From Owenia fusiformis (lineage: Eukaryota; Annelida; Polychaeta; Sabellida; Oweniidae), in contig CAIIXF020000012.1 in NCBI GenBank assembly GCA_903813345.2, positions 30,467,001 to 30,531,000 on the forward strand: a stretch of DNA of 64,000 nt, given 5' to 3'. Position numbers and translations under genes: made by a program. The notes beneath the pieces are model-generated. The model did not search any database and was not told the DNA's origin. It saw only the letters and a program-made list of their open reading frames with translations. Shown here in pieces: positions 1-11,100 of this stretch; the first letter of the stretch is position 1, and each line of letters begins with the position of its first letter.

Positions 1-654
1 TGACTTAACATGGGCACCAAATTTTGAGCTTTTAAAACGCCATAACTTCCGAACCGGAAATCTGATCGAAATTTGGTTTGCAGATTCGGATTCCTGACAA
101 AATTCTACTCCTAATTCATAACTCATACATTGAATTTGGAGCACGTTTTGGTGTGACCTACTTTCCGGACGCCATATTTCAAAATCGGTAAGAGTAATCA
201 AAAAACGGATGGCACACTTATGAAAGGGCTGTTTGTAAGCTACAGGATGAAAAAAAGAAGAAGACGTTTCGAGAAATAACGACGAAGATAATAGACAGAA
301 GACTGAAAATGTAAGATTTGACCTAGTTCTTGACCTTTGACCTAGAAAAAAATTTGACCTAATTTCCCACCAACTAGATACTGAACCTAAATGAACTGTA
401 TAATGGTCTTTACTGGATACCTTATAGTTATTGAAAAAACTCTTAAAGAAAAATAATAATAAGAAGAAGAAGAAGAAGAATACTGGCAAAAACAATAGAC
501 TCCAGATTGACATCTGGAGTCTAATAATAACTAGATTTTGGAAATTGAACGAAGTTCAATTTCAGACTCCAGATCTAGACTTTTTTTAGCCGAGTCATCC
601 AGAATAAGCCGAGTCATCCAGAATAAGCTGAGTCATCTAGAAAGAGATGGATAA

Positions 655-838
655 ATAAAAAAGGAAGGTAGGATAGGATAGAATGGGAAAGAACGATAGG
701 ATAGAATAAGAAAGAAGGATAGGATTTGATAGAATAGAATAGGAAGAAAGGATAGGATAGGAAGGATAGGAAGGAAAAGATATGAAGAAAGGATAGATAG
801 GAAGGATAGGATAGGATGAGATAGGAAGAATGGATGAA
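655..838. repeat. Purine-rich minisatellite block 1
   Basis: Imperfect copies of ggatagaataggaa-type words give a strongly strand-asymmetric purine block. It occupies a fixed place in the large satellite unit, just after repeated gccgagtcatccagaata words. Confidence 0.85.
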
Positions 839-2574
839 TTTTTCAATATTTTCTTCTCTACTCTTGACTTTCTATCAGGATACCATCAGATCGATTTTTC
901 TCGAAATTTCAAAACGCTATAACTTGGTTTGCAGATTCGGATTCCTGACAAAATTCTACCCCTAATTCATAACACATACGTTAAATTTGGAGATTTTTTA
1001 TTTTGACCTACTTTTCGGACACGCCATAACTTCCGAACCGGAAGTCGGATCGAAATTTGGTTTGCAGATCCGGATTCCTGACCGAATTCTACCCCTAATT
1101 CATAACTCATACGTTAAATTTGGAGATTTTTTATTTTGACCTACTTTTAGGAGACGCCATAACTTCCGAACCGGTAGTTGGATCGAAATTTGGTTTGCAG
1201 TTCCGGATTCCTGACAAAGTTCTACCCCTAATTCATAACTCATACGTTAAATTTGGAGATTTTTTATTTTGACCTACTTTTCGGACATGCCATAACTTCC
1301 GAACCGGATATCGGGTCGAAATTTGGTTTGCAGATCCGGATTCCTGAGAAAATTCTATACCTAATTCATAACTCATACGTTAAATTTGGAGATTTTTTAT
1401 TTTGATCTACTTTTCGGACACGCCATAACTTCCGAACCGGAAGTCGGATCGAAATTTGATTTGCAGATTCGGATTCCTGACAAAATTCTACCCCTAATTC
1501 ATAACTCATACGTTAAATTTGGCGAATTTTTATTTTGACCTACTTTTCGGACACGCCATAACTTCGGAACCGGAAGTCGAATTGAAATTTCTTTTGCAGA
1601 TTCGGATTTCTGAGAAGATTCTATTCTTAATTCATAACTCAAACGTTAAATTTGGAGAACTTTTTATTTTGACCTACTTTTCGGACACCATATCTCAAAA
1701 GTGGGTCAAAATACTTTCTGACGGCAAAAGGCTAACACTATTAGCGTACTCTTGGCTACATGTATACAAAATTTCGAAGAATATAATTAATCTGTAGTGT
1801 CAGAATCGCAAAAATAAGGAAAAACTTTGAATTTGACCTAGATTTTGACCTAGGCATTTTGGTGTCCAAATTTTGAAGCTAGATGGCTTTTGAGGTCCCA
1901 TTCTTTTAGATGCTTTCATTATATTTAGCTAAACTCAGTCTATATTTCATATTTTTTACTTCAAAAAAATCTTTTTTCCCATTGACTTAACATGGGCACC
2001 AAATTTAGCGATTTTTGAGCTTTCAAAACGCCATAACTTCTGAACCGGAAGTCCGATCTAACTTTGGTTTTCAGATTCGGAATCCTGAGAAAATTTCCTA
2101 TATGACTAATATCCTGGACATTTGATTCGGAGAACTTTTTTTTGGACCTTGTTTTCGGACACTGATATCTCGAAATCGATTTGAGATATCAAAAAACTTA
2201 ATCGACCCTAGGTTTTCTACTTTTTTATAAGGAACACAATGAAAAAAACCCGGATCGAAAATATTGAAGGACGACCGAGAAAATCGAAAAAAGTGACAAA
2301 GTACTGGATTTGACCTAGTTCTTGACCTTTGACCTAGCTAAAAATTTGACCCAATTTCCGAGGAACTAGATTCTGGACCTAAATTGACCAAATGACTGAC
2401 TTTACTGAAAACCTTATGGTTATTGAGAAAACTGGGTTTGAATAATAATAATAACTAGATTTTGGAAATTGAACGAAGTTCAATTTCAGACTCCAGATCT
2501 AGACTTTTTTTTAGCCGAGTAATCCAGAATAAGCCGAGTCATCCAGAATAAGCTGAGTCATCTAGAAAGAGATG

Positions 2575-2768
2575 GATAAATAAAATAGGAAGGTAGGATA
2601 GGATAGAATAGGAAAGAACGATAGGATAGAATAAGAAAGAAGGATAGGATAGAATAGAATAGAATAGGAAGAAAGGATAGGATAGGATAGGATAGGAAGG
2701 AAAAGATATGAAGGAAGGATAGATAGGAAGGATAGGGTAGGATGAGATAGGAAGGATGGATGAATTTT
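2575..2768. repeat. Purine-rich minisatellite block 2
   Basis: Same ggataggatag-type block as at 655, in the next large satellite unit. Confidence 0.85.
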
Positions 2769-3985
2769 TCAATATTTTCTTCTCTACTCTTGACTTTCTA
2801 TCAGGATACCATCAGATCGATTTTTCTCGAAATTTCAAAACGCTATCACTTCCGAACCGGAAGTCGGATCGAAATTTGGTTTTCAGATTCGGATTCCTGA
2901 CAAAATTCTACCCCTAATTCATAACTCATACGTTAAATTTGGAGATTTTTTATTTTGACCTACTTTTCGGACACGCCATAACTTCCGAACCGGAAGTCGG
3001 ATTGAAATTTGGTTTGCAGATTCAGATTCCTGACAGAATTCTACCCTTAATTCATAACTCATATATTCAATTTGGAGAACTTTTTATTTTGACCTACTTT
3101 TCGGACACCATATCTCAAAAGTGGGTCAAAATACTTTCTGACGGCAAAAGGCTAACACTATTAGCATATTCTTGGCTACATGTATACAGAATTTCGAAGA
3201 ATATAATCAAAGTGTAGTGTCAGAATCGAAAAAATAAGGAAAACCTATGAATTTGACCTAGATTTTGACCTAGGCATTTCGGTGTCCAAATTGTGAAGCT
3301 AGATGGCTTTTGAGGTCCCCTTCTTTTAAAGGCTTTGATTATATGAAGCTGAACTCAGTCTATATTCCGTATTTTTCACTTCAAAAAAATATTTTTTCCC
3401 ATTGACTTAACATAGGCACCAAATTTAGCGATTTTTGAGCTTTCAAAACGCCATAACTTCCTAACTGGAAGTCTGATTCGAATTTGGTTTTCAGATTCGG
3501 AATCCTGAGAAAATTTCCTATAAGACTAATATCCTGGACATTTTATTCGGAGAATTTTTTTTAGGACCTCGTTTTCGGACACTGATATCTCGAAATCGGT
3601 TTGAGATATCAAAAAACTAAATCGACCCTAGGTTTTCTACTTTTTTATAAGGAACACAATGAAAAAAACCCGGATCGAAAATATTAAAGGACGACCGAGA
3701 AAATCGAAAAAAGTGACAAAGTACTGGATTTGACCTAGTTCTTGACCTTTGACCTAGATAAAAATTTGACGCAATTTCCGAGGAACTAGATTCTGGGCCT
3801 AAATTGACCAAATGACTGACTTTACTGAACATTTTATGGTTATTGAGAAAACTGGTTTAGAATAATAACTAGATTTTGGAAATTGAACGAAGTTCAATTT
3901 CAGACTCCAGATCTAGACTTTTTTTAGCCCAGTCATCCAGAATAAGCCGAGTCATCCAGAATAAGCTGAGTCATCTAGAAAGAGA

Positions 3986-4168
3986 TGGATAAATAAAATA
4001 GGAAGGTAGGATAGGATAGAATAGGAAAGAACGATAGGATAGAATAAGAAAGAAGGATAGGATAGAATAGAATAGGAAGAAAGGATAGGATAGGATAGGA
4101 AGGAAAGATATGAAGGAAGGATAGATAGGAAGGATAGGGTAGGATGAGATAGGAAGGATGGATGAATT
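3986..4168. repeat. Purine-rich minisatellite block 3
   Basis: Same block in the third large satellite unit, nearly identical in order of words to the block at 2575. Confidence 0.85.
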
Positions 4169-5399
4169 TTTCAATATTTTCTTCTCTACTCTTGACTTTC
4201 TATCAGGATACCATCAGATCGATTTTTCTCGAAATTTCAAAACGCTATCACTTCCGAACCGGAAGTCGGATCGAAATTTGGTTTGCAGATTCGGATTCCT
4301 GACAAAATTCTACCCCTAATTCATAACTCATACGTTAAATTTGGAGATTTTTTATTTTGACCTACTTTTCGGACACGCCATAACTTCCGAACCGGAAGTC
4401 GGATTGAAATTTGGTTTGCAGATTCAGAATCCTGACAGAATTCTACCCTTAATTCATAACTCATATATTCAATTTGGAGAACTTTTTATTTCGACCTACT
4501 TTTCGGACACCATATCTCAAAAGTGGGTCAAAATACTTTCTGACGGCAAAAGGCTAACACTATTAGCATATTCTTGGCTACATGTATACAGAATTTCGAA
4601 GAATATAATTAAAGTGTAGTGTCAGAATCGAAAAAATAAGGAAAACCTATGAATTTGACCTAGATTTTGACCTAGGCATTTCGGTGTCCAAATTGTGAAG
4701 CTAGATGGCTTTTGAGGTCCCCTTCTTTTAAAGGCTTTGATTATATGAAGCTGAACTCAGTCTATATTCCGTATTTTTCACTTCAAAAAAATATTTTTTC
4801 CCATTGACTTAACATGGGCACCAAATTTAGCGATTTTTGAGTTTTCAAAACGCCATAACTTCCGAACTGGAAGTCAGATCCAAATTTCGTTTTTAGATTC
4901 GGAATCCTGAGAAAATTTCCTATAAGACTGATATCCTTAACATTTGATTCGGAGAACTTTGTTTTGGACCTCGTTTTCGGACACTGATATCTCGAAATCG
5001 GTTTGAGATATCAAAAAACTAAATCGACCCTAGGTTTCCTCCTTTTTTATAAGGAACACAATGAAAAAAACCCGGATCAAAAATATTGAAGGACGACCGA
5101 GAAAATCGAAAAAAGTGACAAAGTACTGAATTTGACCTAGTTCTTGACCTTTGACCTAGATAACAATTTGACCCAATTTCCGAGGAACTAGATTCTGGAC
5201 CTAAATTGACCAAATGACTGACTTTACTGAACATTTTATGGTTATTGAGAAAACTGGTTTAGAATAATAAGAAGAAGAAGAAGAAGAACTAGATTTTGGA
5301 AATTGAACGAGTTCAATTTCAGACTCCAGATCTAGACTTTTTTTAGCCGAGTCATCCAGAATAAGCCAAGTCATCCAAAATAAGCTAAGTAATCAAGAA

Positions 5400-5582
5400 A
5401 AAGATGGATGGATGAAAAAGGAAGGAAGGATACGATAGAATAGGAAGGAACGATAGGATAGAATAGGAAAGAAGGATAGAACAGAATAGGAAGAAGGGAT
5501 AGAATAGGAAGGATAGGAAGGAGAGGATACGAAGCAAGGGTAGATAGGAAGGATAGGATAGGATCAGAAAGAAAGGATTTAT
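5400..5582. repeat. Purine-rich minisatellite block 4
   Basis: Most diverged copy of the purine-rich block, in the fourth large satellite unit. Confidence 0.8.
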
Positions 5583-7189
5583 GCATTTTTCAATATTTTC
5601 TTCTCTACTCTTGACTTTCTATCAGGATACCATCAGATCAATTTTTCTTGAAATTTCAAAACGCAATAACTTCCGAACCGGAAGTCGGATCGAAATTTGA
5701 TTTACAGGTTCGGATTCCTGACAAAATTCAACCCCTAATTCATAACTCATACGTTAAATTTGGCGAATTTTTATTTTGCCCTACTTTTCGGACACGCCAT
5801 AACTTCGGAACCGGAAGTCAAATCGAAATTTGGTTAACAGATTTGGTTTTCTGAGAAAATTCTATTCTTAATTCATAACTCAAACGTTAAATTTGGAGAA
5901 CTTTTTATTTTGACCTACTTTTCGGACACCATATCTCAAAAGTGGGTCAAAATACTTTTTGACGGCAAAAGGTTTACGCTATTAGCACACTCTTGGCTAC
6001 ATGTATACACAATTTCGAGGAATATAATTAAAGTGTAGTGTCAGAATCGCAAAAATAAGGATAAACTATGATTTGACCTAGATTTTGACCTAGGGATTTT
6101 GGTGTCCAAATTTTGAAATAAGGTAGCCTTCGAGGTTCCCTTCTTTCATAGGCTTTCGTTATTTTAAGCTGTAATTAGTCTATATCTTGTATTTTACACT
6201 TCAAAAAAATCTTTTTTCCCATTGACATAACATGGGGCACCAAATTTAGCGATTTTAGAGCTTTCAAAATGTCATAACTTCCGAACCAGAAGTCGGATCG
6301 AAATTTGGTTTGCAGATTCGGATTCCTGAGATAATTCTGTACTTCATTCATAACTCAAACGTAAAATTTGGAGAATTTTTTATTTTGACCTACTTTTCGG
6401 ACACCATATCTCAAAAGTGGGGCAAAATACTTTCTGACGGCAAAAGGCTAACACTATTAGCACACTCTTGGCTACATGTATACAAAATTTCGAAGAATAT
6501 AATTAATCTGTAGTGTCAGAATCGCAAAAATAAGAAAAAACTTTGAATTTGACCTAGATTTTGACCTAGGCATTTTGATGTCCAAATTTTAAAGCTAGAT
6601 TGCTTTTGAGGTCCCATTCTTTTAAAAGCTTTCATTATATTTAGCTGAACTCAGTCTATATTTCGTATTTTTCACTTCAAAAAAATCTTTTTTCCCATTG
6701 ACTTAACATTGGCACCAAATTTAGCGATTTTTGAGCTTTCAAAACCCCATAACTTCCAAACCGGAAGTCTGATTCGAATTTGGTTTTCAGATTCGGAATC
6801 CTGTGAAAATTTCCGATAAGACTAATATCCTAGACATTTGATTCGGAGAACTTTTTTTTGGACCTCGTTTTGGGACACTGATATCTCGAAATCGGTTTGA
6901 GATATCAAAAAACTAAATCGACCCTAGGATTCCTACTTTTTTATAAGGAACACAATGAAAAAAACCTGGATCAAAAATATTGAAGGACGACCGAGAAAAT
7001 CGAAAAAAGTGACAAAGTACTGGATTTGACCTAGTTCTTGACCTTTGACCTAGATAAAAATTTGACCCAATTTCCGAGGAACTAGATTCTGAACCTAAAT
7101 TGACCAAATGACTGACTTTACTGAAAACCTTATGGTTATTGAGAAAACTGGGTTAGAATAAGAATAATAAGAAGAATAATAAGAATAAG

Positions 7190-7452
7190 AAAACTGACGA
7201 AAACAATAGACTCCAGATTTCATCTGGAGTCTAATAATAAGAAGAAGAAGAAGAAGAAGAATAAGAAAACTGACGAGAACAATAGACTCCAGATTTTCAA
7301 TCTGGAGTCTAATAAGAAGAAGAAGAAGAAGAATAAGAAAACTGACGAGAACAATAGACTCCAGATTTTCAATCTGGAGTCTAATAATAAGAAAACTGAC
7401 GAAAACAATAGACTCCAGATTTCATCTGGAGTCTAATAAATAAATAAATAAA
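7190..7452. repeat. Hairpin cluster with GAA and AATA microsatellites
   Basis: Four copies of a perfect hairpin, agactccagat / atctggagtct with a 3-5 base loop, lie at 7208-7232, 7284-7310, 7356-7382 and 7410-7434. They are joined by gaagaagaa and ctgacgaaaacaat spacers and end in an aataaataaata run. A fifth copy lies at 497-522 inside the satellite, so the hairpin belongs to that repeat family. Confidence 0.85.
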
Positions 7453-7474
7453 GAAGAATAACTACAAAAATGAT

Positions 7475-7498
7475 AGGAGGCCCCTTGAAGGGCCTCCT
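7475..7498. repeat. Short GC-rich inverted repeat
   Basis: aggaggcccc ttga agggcctcct-type palindrome at the end of the satellite region. It looks like a hairpin, but nothing ties it to a transcript. Confidence 0.6.
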
Positions 7499-8006
7499 AA
7501 TAATATTTTTTAAAAATTAATTTGTTAATAATTTGTGGTACTTAATTATGCTCCTTGGAATTTCAAAGAAATTTATTTCGAACACAGTAGATCAAGATTA
7601 AAATCATGACTTGTGTCAGCTATATGAATATATTTATTATGGTTTATACACACACGTACTGTATATGAATCAAAATGTGCGAATAGTTCGGTTGACTTTA
7701 ATAAAATGAATGCAATCAAATATTTGTTTTATTATTCAAAGTTATATTCCTCACTCACATTAATGGAATAGCAAAATATTGATGTCTAATTAATCATAAC
7801 AGTGTCACGTGGCTTTCGTTGGATATTGCCTCTTATTTTTTGTCACGTAAAGGACATGGACCAATCAGAGAGTAAGGAATATGTCAGTGGTATAATAGTT
7901 GATTCTGTTTCACAAGATAATGTTTTACAAATCATCCAAATTTAAAGAAACAGGTTTCCATACCTGTCAAGAAGATACAGACGCAATTATCAAAAGTGGA
8001 TCGTAC

Positions 8007-8123
8007 CTTGGTCACACCGATCTCCTTCCTTTCCCGGCTCGCAAAGACATTTGAAATTTCCCCCGAATGTGTTAATACATACGGCCTTCTTGCCATGGCA
8101 TGGGCTCGAGCTGCATGCGTCTT
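8007..8123 (-). CDS. Gene A exon 13: EGF-like module
   Basis: 117 nt between ttcatgtag and gtacgatcc, phase 1-1. It contains DACSSSPCHGKKAVCINTFG and CLCEPGKEGDRCDQ, a complete six-cysteine EGF. Twin at 41659-41775. It is the last gene A exon I can find before the satellite. Confidence 0.85.
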
Positions 8124-11100
8124 CTACATGAAAAAACAACAACTAAAATCACTTGCAAAATTCATAATTAAGAAATTTAGACCGAAGAGCAGAGGTAATA
8201 TTGTTAAATACATCCCACATGGCTAAGCACAAACGCTTTCTTTACCCCGAGCGATCGTAGGAAGTGATGGGTTCGAATGCTGTTGTGCCTAGCCCTAAGA
8301 GGTGTATTCGACGATATTGCCCATGTTCTGAGGTTTATATTGCGATTGGAACATGAAAAGTTCGCTATTACGATACGGGCCGCCGTTATGACGTCACATG
8401 TTATTCGTATAACGAAGGGTATTGTTCGTGAATATACCCCGGGTTAAATATTGACTTTGTTCACAGTTTATATAGAAGGCGTACAGTTATGTTCGAATAG
8501 TAGTCAATGATCTACCTAGCTAGGATGTGTCTCTATAAGCCATTCACCACCCACAGTTTACAGGTTTATGAAGCATCTACTAACGTCAATAGGGATACAA
8601 TCTATAAATTTGACACCTTCGGCTGCATTGTGCAGGCTCTCAACTTAAGAAATATAGACCGAAGAGCAGGGATAATATTAGGGGCCTAAGGGCTTCCCAC
8701 TAAGGGCTAAGTAAGGGCTTCCCTCCTTCGGTCGTTCAGGGCACTGAAAAAGTTTGTGCCTAGCCCTAAGGGTTATAGTCGACGATATTACACCTACTCT
8801 GAAGTCTATATTACGATTCGCACATGAAAACTCAACAAAATGTTTCAAGTATTCATTATATATCCGCCATTACTACGGCCCGCTGTTATGACATAACACA
8901 TTAAACGTATTACCACGGGCAATGTTCGCAAATATAACCCGGGTGAAATGTTGACTTTGTTTACAGTTTATAGAAGCCGTGAATACAGTCATGTTCGAAT
9001 GTCTAATATGCAAACTATTGATGTGCCATGTTCATGCAAAGTTAACATCATTTTCTACAATCCGATGATGTATTGTATTGTATACAATATAATATAAGTG
9101 ACTTTATTTTACAGAGTTGTTAATCAAGAAAATGAAACTACGATTTTGACTTTTTCTTTTTCAAAACTGTACAATGCTCTTACCATTTGAAGGCCATGAG
9201 CAGTTGGTGTTGGAATCAGGTACGTCTGAAAAATAAAATATTTGTGTAATTGAATTGTCAAGCTAAAAAGAATGGAATGTCGCATTTAGGTAATGACTTA
9301 AATTAAGCAGCTCTTGTATATATTGTAAAATCCTGCTCATTTTGGTACATCGAAGCAATTATGATATGTTGGCTGGGTTGAAGATGTCATATGATGATGT
9401 CAGATGTTATAACCTATAACCTATGACATCATAAAATCTAGTCATTACATTCTAGCGTCTTTTGGAATATCACAAGGTGCGACAGAGTTTATTAGAAAGG
9501 TCTATCTCAGGCCCATAGACCGGATTTTCCAAGTGTGGAGGGGTTGCACAGTTTCAAAAATCTTTGACAACTTTGGCCCTAAAAATGGCCGAACACACGT
9601 AAAAAGGCTCTCATAAGGGAGAAAACGGCAATCAAAATCTTACCTTCGCTGCAGTTCAGCCCTTTCTTGTTTGGAGGACACAAACACTGGAATCCTCCGT
9701 TCCAGGGGATAGCAACGCCCTCGTTGCACGGAGCTAAAAAATAGAAATCATACCGTGAGCATTTCAAGATCATAGTTTCAGGAGCGCTTACCAAACCAAT
9801 GAGTTCGACAATGCATGTAATTCCTTACCTTAAGCTTATTTCAAAGACAAAATTAAAGGGTAGGCGTTAAGTGTTCAGGTTTCTTATTCCATGAGGGGTA
9901 CATAATTCAATTAACTATGATACTACTGTCGGTGTGAAAGTTTTGACTGTTTCCTGGTTTTAAAATACTTGGTATGAAAGTCCCGGACTTTAAAATCTGT
10001 AATTGGAATTCCAATGGGAATTACGGTCTTTTGTGGACTTTAAAACCTAGAATTGATTATCAATATTAAGCCCTACTTTCACAATTATGATCTATTGTCT
10101 GAATATGGTAGAAAGTTGGCGTTACTCAAGCTCCATAGGCTAATGCTGAAAACAATTAGATGCTGCCTTGTAGCACTTTTTAAATTGAACAATTGTCACA
10201 TCCACAAAAATATATGAATGATATCATGAATCAAAGAAATTTCAACCATGATGTCATCAAATGACATAATCTAGGGTTGACATGGCAACATCAGCTTGTT
10301 TTGTATTTTCCAGGATACTTTTAAGTATGTTAAAATTACCTCGAACCCATATCTTTCATCTATTTTTTTCAATGCTGCTCCGCCTGCCCCTGACTCGTGT
10401 TACTATAGCAATTATAACTTTTTTCTTCAGGAACTTGTTCATTGTAATTCAAGATCCGTGTAGGTATACTGAGTGAAAATTTCAGCCAGATTGATTGAGA
10501 AACAAAAAAATTAGAGTACTTTAACAAGAACTTTATGAACGCCCTGTATATTAGAAATCACGACCGAGATGTAGCAGGTCCCTAAGGATATAAGTAGCAA
10601 TGCATCTTAGGATAAATACACTAAATGCCTATGGTTAATATTACTAGATAGAGTAGTACTAAGAGTAGTAGAACAGTGCCATTTGCATGTTCGAAAATTG
10701 AATAACAACAAAAACAGTGCTTACCCATCTTGCAATCTGTACCGTTTCCTTGGTAACCAGGTAAACACGTGCAACTAACACCTCCGTTTGTGTTCGCACA
10801 TTCTGCATTAATATCACAGTTGTTCAGCGCAGGATCTGTGCATGGATCCACTACGGCTTCCGTACCTGAAATATATAATTTGATTCTGTGTCATTTTGTG
10901 TCACTAGACGATTGCCATTTACGACAGAGATAATGTAACATTATACATTGTGAGATCGAGGCAGAATCAACATTTTACTTGCACTGTATTACATTCTTGA
11001 AACATTACATGTATTAACAACGATAGAGGTAATACTTTACATGATGTCCCGTTCCCTACATATCCAGATTTGCAAACACAGTTAATATGACTTGACATAG

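Larger units (their letters stand above)
1..7190. repeat. Higher-order satellite array
   Basis: A diverged monomer of roughly 130 bp, recognised by cataacttccgaaccggaag followed by tcgaaatttggtttgcag, is repeated many times (for example near 1026, 1151, 1425 and 1557). It sits inside a larger unit. The landmark atgaaaaaaacccggatc recurs near 2240, 3660, 5060 and 6955 (last copy slightly changed), giving periods of about 1.40-1.42 kb and one of about 1.9 kb with extra monomers. Short ORFs of 60-92 codons recur once per unit but carry no recognisable domain, so I treat them as by-products. No host exon was seen here. The left edge is outside the window. Confidence 0.9.

Noticed and set aside
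1519-6513. Recurring 67-92 codon frames in the satellite (FDLLFGHAITSEPEVG family)
   Set aside because: They recur because the satellite unit recurs, and the homologous frames differ in length and are broken in other units. No domain or start context.
7996-8226. Plus-strand 76-codon frame, also at 41648
   Set aside because: It is the opposite strand of a well-supported EGF exon.
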